Part shown: in pieces, positions 36,903 through 46,248 of the stretch
Position numbering within the stretch: position 1 is the stretch's first letter
Layout: each line of letters starts with the position of its first letter
Program-made: the position numbers and the translations under genes
DNA from: Paracentrotus lividus
Taxonomy: Eukaryota; Echinodermata; Echinoidea; Camarodonta; Echinidae
Direction: 5' to 3'
Assembly (NCBI GenBank): GCA_940671915.1
Contig: CALNVZ010000641.1
Span: forward strand, 5,600,804-5,664,803
Length of the DNA stretch: 64,000 bases
Notes under the pieces: generated by a model
What the model was told of the DNA's origin: nothing
Databases searched by the model: none
What the model saw: the letters and a program-made list of their open reading frames with translations, nothing else

Positions 36903-37803
36903 AACATTGAATTCAACACAAGCGTAAGTTTATGTGCGCGAGGGTGAGAGTGAGGGTGTGTTTATGTGTGTGTCTAGGGCTAGGTGTTATTACTAGGTCA
37001 ATTATATAAACCAATTTGCACTTATTCTGGTACGTGGGCGTTTAGAAAATAACCACCGTCAGTTGTTTTTCGGTGGATTTATTAGGCCAGTTTGAATGTG
37101 TTAGTCAATACCCTTTTATAATGTCACAAAGCCGATAGAAAATAATGAAATAAACTTCATTTTTCGAATCGATATGGTGAAAACTATATGTTTTGTGAAT
37201 ATGCCTTACAACGTTCTTCTCTCCCCTTCCCTATATCTTTCAAAATACAAATACGCTTCTTATAAAATGTGATAAATTTATGGGCGGTTTTAAATGCAAA
37301 TCCCCCCTTTTAGGGTGGCGGCATTAGATCAACCTATTATCATGATTATCAAACAAACAAGTCACAATTTAATGTTGTAAGATAATGTTTTACTGTTTTT
37401 CTTACCATTTTCTCTTCCTTAATTTATACCAGGGACGATTTAATGCGAAAGCAAGCAACATTAACAAATCAATCTTTTTCCAGGATTTTCATTTATACAA
37501 AATTATACAAACAGACATAAAGGTCTATGCAAACGACTCGTTCAAATACACTACTAATACTTAATGATAGATGCCTGCTTTTTGGGAACTTTATAATGGG
37601 GTTTGCTCGCTGAATGAAGAGAAGGAAAACATGATGAACATGTTCATGAATTCTAATGAAGAAATGTGGTTTCGATTTGCAAATCTTTCCCGTATACATG
37701 GTTTAATAAAGGAACCAACTACCAGAGCCCGGCGGATTGTCATCGCTCAATGTTTCTCTCCGGTCCCCGGGTTGTGGGGAGCGCGTTGGAGTGAGAGATG
37801 TAG
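36903..37803. other. No gene assigned
   Basis: AT-rich sequence. A plus frame starting at 37571 has a short charged N-terminal part but runs into the GT repeat and is not convincing. Confidence 0.4.
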
Positions 37804-37848
37804 GTGTGTGCGTGTGTGTGTGTGTGTGTGCGGGAGAGGGGGGGGGGT
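37804..37848. repeat. (GT)n then G-rich tract
   Basis: A GT run followed by a G homopolymer that ends immediately before the coding-like segment at 37851. Confidence 0.9.
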
Positions 37849-37850
37849 AC

Positions 37851-38219
37851 CTTTCCCGATGTACTTGTATCCATTGCTTCTAAAGCCCAGCTCAGATGGT
37901 TGTCGAGTGCTTTCAAGAGGCAAATCCAAAATGGAGATCCACCCCTGCAAGCTGTTTTCCTGCGGTCTCGGCTCTCTCTCCAACATCTCCTTGTGGAATT
38001 CTCGATATTCTTGACTTTTAATGGATTCGACTGTTATGCCAATATGTTTGGTACGCTACTTACTATCCTTAGGCAGCCTTTCAGGCTCTCTATAGTCATT
38101 CATAGACCTACATCTTCCTTCAACACGCCTGAACTGCTCTACCATTGGAACCGTTTAAGACAAACTAGGTACCTGGGGGCTTTAAGCGAGCTCATATCGA
38201 TGTACGGTGAAGAATTCAT
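37851..38219 (-). pseudogene. Coding-like segment of unknown identity, damaged
   Basis: On the minus strand, a pyrimidine tract ending tttctttctag meets an ATG at 38219, like a 3' splice site. The segment ends aaag|gtaccc at 37851, like a weak donor. Three pieces read as protein: PYIDMSSLKAPRYLVCLKRF from the first codons, then after a one-base frame change EQFRRVEGRCRSMNDYREPE, then SQEYREFHKEMLERE and ILDLPLESTRQPSELGF toward the donor. A TAG at 38056-38058 interrupts the long frame. The purine-biased first codon position (about 60% in the last part) favours this strand. However, the plus strand is also open for 139 codons (37804-38223), so orientation is not settled. I recognise no family. 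It may be an exon with errors, a pseudogene or an old element. Confidence 0.25.
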
Positions 38220-41020
38220 CTAGAAAGAAATCCAAAATAATTTAATGCAAGCAAAACAAAGACAACTGAAGAAAACAAGTGTACCCCTCAAGTTATTTTT
38301 ATTCCTTCTTCATGATTCAAATGATACGTTTGTTACTGTCCCTGGGGAATTTAATGTAAGTGCCTAAGTGGAGGTAAAAAAGATGTACACATGTTTTTGG
38401 AAAACAAGTTCGGGTGAAAACACCTCAAACCATGGATTTCAACAAATCCTTTGCTAATTCCCACCGCTCTATTCATAAGAATCAGTTAGCATGATGATTC
38501 TAACATTGCCCTTTAACTTCATATATCTGCATTAATTTTGCTAGTATGATTCAATCAGTTATTTTCTTTTGGACGAAATTAATATTATACTGAATATTTT
38601 TCTCTCTTTCCTATCAGTAGTTGAACATGACGTATAGTTAGAAAATGATTTAAATTACAAATTATAACCAAATGACTCAACTCAAAGCACATTTATTTAG
38701 ATAAAGAAAATGACATGAAATAGACACAGGAGTTGTAATTTGTTTTTGATCAATAGATATTATTCTAAATACCCAGCGTTTAATCTCCTTTCCCTGCATA
38801 AGTTTTATTTTTTTTTAAATCGATTTGATGACATTCACATTAAAGAACATAGCTTTAATACCAATGTCCTCCTATTAAATCTTCAATTGCCATTAGAGAA
38901 ATTCTATATAAACTTGAAGGAACCTCAATACTCTAGGTTTCCTCCCCTCCGCTTATATCAAACGTAAGTCCTACAGATATATAGCGTCAGGTAAGATCTA
39001 AAAGGGTGTTATTTCATGTGCTTTAAACTGAAACAACGACCTTCTTCTTCTCGACGCACGCCATGCCTAGAGCCGAGGCAGCTCATTTAGCCGTGTGTAT
39101 TTCAGGTATCGATTCATGGAGCCGCCTCGGTTTGATATTTCGACTCTGATTCGACGGGAGAAAGCCCGCTGACTTCCACCAGTTTTGTCTGTCCTTACTA
39201 GAGGTAAAGATACCTCCCTCCATACCAATGAAGTCCCATTATGAGCTGATCGATGCTCACATCATTTGATACTTTCAGAAACGTCCAGGAATTGCCGAAG
39301 ATTGCGACACAGGAGGCGTAGGATGAAACGAGGGAGGAGGGCATCAACGAAAAAAAAGAAAAAAAAAAAAAAAAAGCAAGCAAACGTTAAGGTTAATTGG
39401 AAGGGCTGGATTTTTTTTTTTTTTTTAAACCAGGAAAAAAGAAAGAAAAGGGCTCTAGATCGAGGTCAAATCCGGAAATTGAAATTAATCTAAAAGGTTT
39501 GCAAAAATAAAATGTATGATTTATGGAAATGGAATGCTAAGGATCGGTAGGAATATTAAGATTAAAAACGTGGGTTGAGAAGGTCGAGAATATTAAGGTA
39601 TCAGATATCGAATTCAAAATAAAAGAAAACAAAAATCAATAAAATAATAAAATGAAAATATGAGAAAAGTGTAAGATGCAACCGAGTTCGTGAAGTTAAT
39701 TACATTTACCTAAGAAATTTGCCTTTAGTTTAGATGACTATGAGGGGACCACAATGATGTAATTCTATTTTTATTTTCCTTTTATATTTTGCAGAGATTG
39801 TGTAATCGTACTCTTGTTTCTAAATATTAACCCGTAAAAGAAAAAGAAAAAAATGTCTCTTTTCCCTATTAAATGCCATTTCCCCTTATGATCAATAAAT
39901 CGTAATACGGCAAATTGAGCGGGGACATTCGCTACGCTAATCTTCACTGCAACTCAGTCTAATTCCCTTGCGATTTCAGAGCATACAAAATGTTTATCCT
40001 CTCTCATGCTACGCGATCATACATCCAAACATGAATCCGGACTCCATATTGGAATGGCAACCCATTTAGAAATATATGATTACCTCTTCTGATGAATGTA
40101 TCATTTTTCAGCGTTTTTCCCCCTTTGAATACGCCTGATATCACTAATGGGTTGGAGCTGCGAACGGGTTCAAAAACACGCTTCGTAACAAATTGAGCGC
40201 GAAACCGTCACGACAGAAATGGGTTCTCGGCTGCGCTCTTTTTAATCTGACGTCGTTCTGGGAGAAATAAGAAAGATCTTCGGCTATGTGGAAGTTCATC
40301 GGCTTTCATTTCAGAGAGAGAGAGAGAAAGAGAAAGAGAAAGTGGGGCTAGGCTAGTAGTAGGTAGATTCTGAAAGAAATACACAGTACGAAAATTGACA
40401 AAACAAATTAATACGTATCCGAACTATAAGATGCCTTTGCACTTTCCTGGACAGTGATATGTTTTTAAAATCTTTTCTGCTTTCTCTCATGTTGGAAACA
40501 TTAATATTTTTCTATAAAAAAAAAACAAACAAAAAAAAAACACAGCACAAAAAACAACAAACCAAAAATAAGTACCCATCAAGAACACTATAATTAATTT
40601 AGGAAAAATTTGTAAAAAGGATCTACCAATTCAATTTAAGAGATATATGACTAATAATACAATGATCAGGACAAACGGATGTAATGTTTAACTCAATGAA
40701 ATGAAAATGCGGTACATAAAACTAATTAGAAATGTAAATGACTACGCAAGAAGGCTTACATCCTCACAACGAAAAAAAAAAAAAAAAATGATTAATTTCG
40801 GGCGCGTTTATTGTTACGTAATCTCAGTGTTCACTCAAGTCCTTGGCTTCAATATGGTACAGATAGTTAAGAGACGTAGATTTGTTTTAGTAGGTACATA
40901 TCGTATGCATTATACACGTACTATATCACATTATTCATGCAATTATTATATATGGTTCTATGGAAATTCAAAATACCTTATCCATCGTGAGCATCTACCA
41001 ACAAACTCATTCTCAGCCTA
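38220..41020. other. 2.8 kb without a recognised gene; homopolymers
   Basis: A runs lie near 39350-39375 and 40771-40788, a T run near 39411-39426, a (GA)n tract near 40315-40342 and (AAAC)-rich sequence near 40518-40560. A GC-richer stretch at 39045-39180 holds an imperfect inverted repeat (agccgaggcagctc/gagccgcctcggtt) but no assignable exon. Confidence 0.45.
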
Positions 41021-41380
41021 GGGTAAAAATCATCAAAAGAAATACATTGACCCACATTAAACAATAAAGTACAGTCAAGTTCCCATACTAGATCGAGGAC
41101 AACAATTATTACACCAACAAAAACACCCCGAGGACCACAATTGAAAACCAGACTAAACCACAGAAACCAGCGACAATAAATTACCAGGATCAAAAACCCG
41201 GACAGTTACCCTCAAACCACGAACCAGTAACTCTTACAACCTTCTCCCAGTCCAACACAACAATCCTGACCAACCGTCTCATCCTCAATCCAGACTAGAC
41301 AAAGAGACGCCCCTCTGCCATACTAAAGGACCACCCTCGGTTAGGACCCCATTACCACCTCGTCCCCTCCGGAGGGACAA
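41021..41380 (+). repeat. Highly degenerate left flank of the minisatellite
   Basis: The base composition shifts abruptly to A/C-rich, and recognisable but scrambled fragments of the unit (ggacaacaatta, ggaccacaatt, ccggacagttaccc) appear at irregular spacing, becoming cleaner to the right. This could be true decay of array edges or a low-accuracy consensus region. Confidence 0.55.
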
Positions 41381-41866
41381 TTACCGCCCGGACAATTACC
41401 CCCCGACGGAAACAAATTACAACCCCGGACAATTACCCCGCGGACAATTACCCCACCGGACAATTACCCCCGAGGACAATTACCCCCGACAATTACCTGA
41501 ATCCCCCGGACAATTACCCCCGGACAATTACCGCCCGGAGGAACATTACCCCGGACAATTACCCCGGGGACAATTACCACCCGGAGGACATTACCCCGGA
41601 GACAAGTACCCCGGACAATTACCCCGGACAATTACCCCCCGAGGACAATTACCCGGACAATTAACCCCGGACAAATTACCCCGCGGACAATTACCTCCGA
41701 GGACAATTACCCCCCGGACAATTACCCGCGGACAATTACCCCCCCGGACAAGTACCCCCGGACAATTACCCTCCGGACAATTACCCCCGAGGACAATTAC
41801 CCGGACATTACCTCCGGACAATTACCCCGGACAATTACCCCCGAGGCAATTACCCTCACAGGCATT
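41381..41866 (+). repeat. Minisatellite array 1, unit ~GGACAATTACCCCC
   Basis: About 30 head-to-tail copies of a 14-16 bp unit with core ggacaattacc and a variable C run. Length variation is mostly in the C and G runs. The minus frame inside it (41591-41821) is a Gly/Asn/Cys repeat and not a protein gene. The same unit recurs in inverse orientation at 43974-44370. Confidence 0.95.
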
Positions 41867-41934
41867 GATGTTGGTATCAAGCGGCGCCTATTTTGAGTCT
41901 CGCCCGGTGTCGCAGGTTTTCGAATTATTTTCTA

Positions 41935-42060
41935 CTTGATCTTATCTTAATGACTTTCTCTTTCTCTTCCTCTGTTATATCTATCTTTTTCCTTTTCTCT
42001 TTCACTCTTTCACTTTCTTCTTTTTACTTTGCTTTTTCCCTTTTTTTCCCTTTTCGATTT
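41935..42060 (+). repeat. Pyrimidine-rich flank shared, inverted, with 43840-43973
   Basis: The order ttgatcttatctt, gactttctctttctc, ctctgttatat, ccttttctctttcac and tttttcccttttt also occurs, reverse complemented, beside array 2. In this copy 68 bp separate the array from the pyrimidine tract; in the other they nearly abut. The homology shows that array plus flank was duplicated as one unit. Confidence 0.8.
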
Positions 42061-42324
42061 CTGCGCCTATGCATAGAAAATATGTTGGCCCCCATATATC
42101 CTTTATTTTCATAGAAAAATAAATTGAACATTCATGAAGTACACGATTACACAAAAATATCACAAATGCTGAATATCTCTGATGCATCTCTGATTCCAAC
42201 TGATCTTATTTCTATTTATTTTTGTTTCTCCTGAACGAAGTTCGGCAAAGACCTAGTAATCAATTTTCCTGTTAGTCTGTTGGTCTGTTAGTCTATTACG
42301 AAAAAGTCAAAGTTTTTAGTTTTT

Positions 42325-42640
42325 GTTTAACTTGCTCTGATTTCTTAATTTCTGCATCATTTGTCTTCACACTTGGTACAAATGATTCTTGGGTAAACCA
42401 CATGTGCCTTGATGAGGATGATGAGATCAAAGGTTATATAGGGGTCAAAATGTCAAGTTAAAGGCCGTCTTTTTCTTAAACTTTTTGTTTAACTTCCACT
42501 CATTCTTTTATAGATCAAGTTTTGTTACGGATAGGTATAATATACCTTGGTTAATACAACTTATGTGTTGATGGAATGATGAGGTCAAAGGTCATATAGG
42601 GGTCAAAGGTCAACTTAAAGGTCAATGGTCATATTGCGTG
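42325..42640 (+). repeat. Two-unit diverged repeat with AGGTCA clusters
   Basis: Two units of about 160 bp start near gtttaacttg (42325) and gtttaacttc (42487). Both end in gatgagatcaaagg or gatgaggtcaaagg, then tatataggggtcaaa or catataggggtcaaa. The second unit contains three consecutive direct repeats of AGGTCA-like half-sites spaced by one base, at 42582-42594, 42600-42612 and 42619-42631. That is the DR1 arrangement bound by HNF4, COUP-TF and RXR heterodimers. It looks like part of an interspersed repeat, and any regulatory role is inference. Confidence 0.6.
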
Positions 42641-42730
42641 TTTTGTTGATAGCGAAATCGGCGAGACATGTCGTGTTTCGCGAACCATCAGGCAAATAGA
42701 TAAAACCGTGGTCTGAGCCCATGGTTTCTA

Positions 42731-42915
42731 GGGCGGCAATAAAGGCCATAATTATAACTCCATAATTTAACAAATAAAGTGCAAATATAAACTAAAGCCA
42801 ATATCAATAATATGAAAAACAAGGTTAATCGTAAAATTAAATATCATACATAAGTTATTTTCACTTTATTTATTCATTTATGGAGTCATTAATTATGGCC
42901 CTGATGACCGCCCAC
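42731..42915. mobile_element. 185-bp MITE with gggcggcaat/gggcggtcat ends
   Basis: The left end gggcggcaataaaggccata and the reverse complement of the right end, gggcggtcatcagggccata, start inverted arms of about 55 bp that also share actccataa and aaataaagtg. The centre is AT-rich and the element is non-coding. The target duplication is unclear. Confidence 0.75.
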
Positions 42916-43090
42916 GGATTTTGTCGAATCCACCGTCGGGAATATGAGGGCCAGTTTACATATTTTCTGATGCATTTTGTGTATCCAAACGGGGGGCTTC
43001 GGGCGCAAGCCCCCCCCCCACCCCTCCCATTTTTTCATGGCGCAGAAGGTGCCGCCTAAACAAACAAAAAGGGGGAAAGGAGCTGGGGGT

Positions 43091-43365
43091 GGAGGTTGTG
43101 TGGTCGAATGGATAAGTCGGTGGACTGACGATCACAAGGTACGCGGTTCGAATCCCCTCCATTACACTAATGTCCTTTGGTTAGATATTAATCTACAATT
43201 GGCCAGACTTGACCCAGGTAAGGTAATAGGGTACCGGTAGGAAAAATTCCTCGAATGCCTGAAGCGCCCTTTATTAGGGACGAGTGGCTATTGCCGAGAA
43301 ATAATATTAGCTGCGCCACTGAATAGTTTATTAGAGAGTCGGCACATTATAAATGCTTAATATAG
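43091..43365 (+). mobile_element. tRNA-derived SINE, copy on plus strand (~270 bp)
   Basis: The head has an acceptor-like ggagg, A box tggtcgaatgg (43101-43111), anticodon-loop-like ctgacga and perfect B box ggttcgaatcc (43145-43155). The body and the attataaatgcttaata end match the minus-strand copy at 30481-30753 throughout. The two copies differ by scattered substitutions and small indels, so both are old insertions. An 87-codon plus frame across the head is incidental. No target duplication could be set with confidence. Confidence 0.88.
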
Positions 43366-43839
43366 GTTTCTCCCGGCCAATTTCATTGTTTTGTCAATCA
43401 ATTGCAAATTAAAGCATTCATGTTCGGAAAAAACGCTGCTGCATCGAAATGTTTGCCAGTCAAATCAGTATTCAATCATCAAAATTAACGATTGATGTGA
43501 TTGATTTCGTATTTGCGCATTCTACTTTCTCATAATAAGCATTACATTCGGCAATAGCTATTCAAATTCGTCTTCATCCTGTCGACATTTCATTTTGTAT
43601 ACTGAAATTCGCACAAATTTGAAAGCACAAAATAATGAAATTAATGCTATATTCGAATTTGAACTTTGCAACCGATTACCTTGTGTGCCTAAAACGAATC
43701 TGAGAGCATGAACACCGAAATTATTTGACTAAAGTCAGTCTGTGCGCATCAAACACACGAATTTGAATACACATTAAATGAAAACGGATGATAATGTATG
43801 AAATTGCCGGGAAAACTATATTATTTATTGTTAATGGAA
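43366..43839. other. No recognised feature
   Basis: AT-rich sequence between the SINE and the purine-rich flank of array 2. Confidence 0.5.
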
Positions 43840-43973
43840 AGGGGGGAAAAAGGGAAAAAAGGAAAAATAAGAAATGAGAGAAGAGAGAGAGAGAGAGAGA
43901 GAGAAAAGGAGAAAGTCAATATAACAGAGAAAGGGAAAGGGAAAGAGAAAGCCATTTAAGATAAGATCAAGAT
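43840..43973 (-). repeat. Purine-rich flank of array 2 with (GA)n
   Basis: It is the reverse complement of the pyrimidine tract at 41935-42060 (aagataagatcaa, atataacagag, aaaggagaaagtc) and includes an uninterrupted GA run at about 43878-43903. Confidence 0.85.
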
Positions 43974-44370
43974 CCGGGGGGTAATTGTCTGTGGGTTAAT
44001 TGTCCGGGGGATAATTGTCCGGGGGTAATTGTCTGGGGGTAATTGTCCGGGGGGTTATGTTCGGGGGGTAATTGTCCGGGGGGTAATTGTCGGGGGTAAT
44101 TGTCGCGGGGGTAATTGTCCAGGGGGTAATTGTCGGGGGGTAATTGTCGGGGGGTAATTGTCCGGGGTAATTGTCCGGGGGTTAATTGTCCGGGGGTTTG
44201 TCCTTGGGGGGTAATTGTCCGGGGGGTAATTGTCGCGGGGGGTAATTGTCTCGGGGGTAATTGTCCTCGGGGGGTAATTGTCCGGGGGGTAATTGTCCGG
44301 GGGGTAATTGTTCGGGGGTAATTTGTCCGGGGGTAATGTCCGGGGGAATGTCGCGGGGGTAATTGTCCTG
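43974..44370 (-). repeat. Minisatellite array 2, inverse orientation
   Basis: About 26 copies of a 14-16 bp unit ggggggtaattgtccg, the reverse complement of array 1. The 147-codon minus frame (43967-44410), the longest nominal frame with its plus-strand counterpart, translates to Gln-Leu-Pro-Pro and Asp-Asn-Tyr-Pro repeats. It is a repeat artefact. Confidence 0.95.
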
Positions 44371-44376
44371 TATACG

Positions 44377-44400
44377 TATATATATATATATATATATATA
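44377..44400. repeat. (TA)n microsatellite
   Basis: TA run linking minisatellite array 2 to the perfect hairpin. A second TA run lies at about 44577-44597 on the other side. Confidence 0.9.
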
Positions 44401-44537
44401 AATTAAACAAAAATTCTGGAAGAATAGTCGTGTAGGCAAATCTTTTCCACTTTAACCGGTTTCTTTGTGGAAAGATTCTTTGTGGAATGGAAAAGATTTG
44501 CCTACACGACTATTCTTCCAGAATTTTTGTTTAATTT
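44400..44537. repeat. Perfect inverted repeat, 50-bp arms, 38-nt loop
   Basis: Positions 44400-44449 are the exact reverse complement of 44488-44537. The loop (44450-44487) contains an 11-bp direct repeat, ttctttgtgga, twice. Perfect identity over 50 bp means recent formation or strong homogenisation. If transcribed, it would fold into a long double-stranded hairpin. It lies directly beside a (TA)n run and the minisatellite, in a region already prone to structure. Confidence 0.97.
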
Positions 44538-44597
44538 TATATTTTTCCGTGACGGAGGATTTCATTTTCAACTTGTGTATATATATATATATATATA

Positions 44598-44800
44598 CCT
44601 ATTTTCGTCCTTAAGGCGAATTTCTTTGTTTCCTCCTTTTATAAGTCTGCCCTGAACTAACCCTATCCCTAACCCTATAGAATTGGCGTTAAGGGGAATT
44701 ATTCGCCTATAGAAAGTCGCTAAGGGGAATGCTGACCGTCTGAATAAAGCTATTCTTCTCAGTTCCCCTTAACGCCCGTCAATTAGTAAGATATATATAT
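44598..44800. repeat. Inverted ggcgttaaggggaa pair and telomere-like words
   Basis: The word ggcgttaaggggaa (about 44685-44698) faces ttccccttaacgcc (about 44762-44775), and ctaaggggaatgc lies between them. Just before is ctaaccctatccctaaccct (about 44658-44677), a degenerate CCCTAA-like stretch. This may be the remains of a small foldback element. Confidence 0.5.
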
Positions 44801-45374
44801 ATATTAGATACTAAATACTTAAAAAAATACATCTTGGCCTGAGAACAAGTACCTCAACTAGCTACCTTCTTCTATCACTGTTATCCTGAAGTACGCATGC
44901 GTGCAGTCCCACTTTGATGAAATATGGACCGAAGTTGTTTCATATCTCCCGTAGATCAACGCATTGCAAGTTAAAGGCGTACGATCGTCGGATCTTCAAC
45001 GCAGAGGGCATTATGATTAATCATTCTCTAAATACTCGCTACCTGTTTCAAAATACGCATGTGCAGGGGTTTATTGTCCACCGTGCTGCACATACATGTA
45101 GTTTTTTTTCGGTTGTATACGATAACGTGTAATTTCTGCTTTAAACAAAAATTACTCCGTTGCGTTTGCGCGGTACTGAACGTGTACATTAAATTAATTT
45201 AGGCTTTAATTTAGGCTAAATAATGATGTGTCGGAATGTGACTAGCTTGCACCTTTAAAGAACTCAAATATATTTCATGTGAGAATTGCATATAAACAGA
45301 CCAACAGACACGACTAAACTTCGAACTGTAAAATGGCAAGCCACTGCCGATATTAAAATTGTTGAATACAATTT
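44801..45374. other. No recognised feature
   Basis: AT-rich sequence. A 72-codon plus frame at 44914-45132 shows no recognised motif. Confidence 0.45.
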
Positions 45375-45440
45375 TATTATATATTCGCTAGAGGGTATTC
45401 ATTTTGTCTCGCAATCTACAATGGTCAATAAGGAAATTGT
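45375..45440 (-). repeat. 66-bp interspersed repeat, copy 2
   Basis: It is the reverse complement of 36837-36902: tattcgctagagggtatt, tgtctcgcaatctacaatgg and aaggaaattgttcatt match in order. One internal insertion of about five bases separates the two copies. Confidence 0.75.
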
Positions 45441-46248
45441 TCATTTTTAATCCGCAATTGACATGTTTAAAGTGAGTTGCTAAAAATATAATCACTCAAA
45501 CAACAATGAATTGTGTGGAATAGATTAGCCAAACGAAAAAAAAGGAACCAGGTTTTCAACGTAAAAGTTATCATTGCACCATACCCTAAATACCGGGTCC
45601 TAATTCGTTTTCAATAATGCCAAATATTTGCCACAGACTTAAGATTTACCCTCAAAATATTTACTTTGATATTTCAATAAGAAGCATACGCCTTGTCTGT
45701 GATGATTTTGTCTTTGCGTGATCGGACTACAACTTTTCTAATAATAAAACTACTCTATGATTTTGTAGATTATTCCTAGTAAACTCGAACAACATTTTAC
45801 TAAGACCTGTTATCACAGGTTTTTAATTGAACGATAAGGAACAGTTAATATACCCCAGGGCGCTACGTTCATGTCCCCTAATTCCAAAGCGATTTGGTGG
45901 AGATTGCATTTTCTTCAGTGCGATTAATTGCAACATTTCTGTAATCTGTACTTGTCGCGTTCGTATTGGCATCATGCCAGGTTACAGACGAACACACAAT
46001 AATAAAAAGTTCGTTTTGATTGGCCATGGACATGAGAAAAGTAGCGATACTGAGTTCGTGGAATCATGTTTGCTGTTTCTAAAAACCCTCTTGAATTTTC
46101 CAAGGTTTGTTTATAAATTTGAGAAGGCTGCCACACAATGCATACGAAAGTTGGGATTTTGAAGCATGATGCTTGTACAACAAGTGTTTTGTACCGTTAT
46201 ACAGGATGATTTGCACGCGGTTTGTACCTGTTATATGAAAGCAATATA
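45441..46248. other. No gene assigned
   Basis: A 111-codon plus frame (45827-46162) has ordinary composition but no motif I recognise and no splice or start context that would support it. Confidence 0.4.

Noticed and set aside
43091..43165. Functional tRNA gene
   Set aside because: The A and B boxes are good, but the T stem is imperfect and the same head with the same non-tRNA body occurs at 30481, which marks a SINE.
41381..44370. CRISPR-like array
   Set aside because: Units are 14-16 bp head to tail without spacers, in eukaryotic DNA. It is a minisatellite.
43967..44410. 147-codon minus-strand open frame, Pro/Gln-rich
   Set aside because: It is a direct translation of the 15-bp minisatellite, and both strands are open there. 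There is no start context or unique sequence.
44400..44537. Ordinary microRNA precursor
   Set aside because: The 50-bp perfect stem lacks the bulges and mismatches of typical precursors, and neither arm resembles a microRNA I know. It was kept as a hairpin of unknown role.
44655..44680. Interstitial telomere repeat
   Set aside because: Only three or four degenerate CCCTAA-like words, and a similar stretch lies inside the MITE at 18268. Too short to be a telomere fusion.
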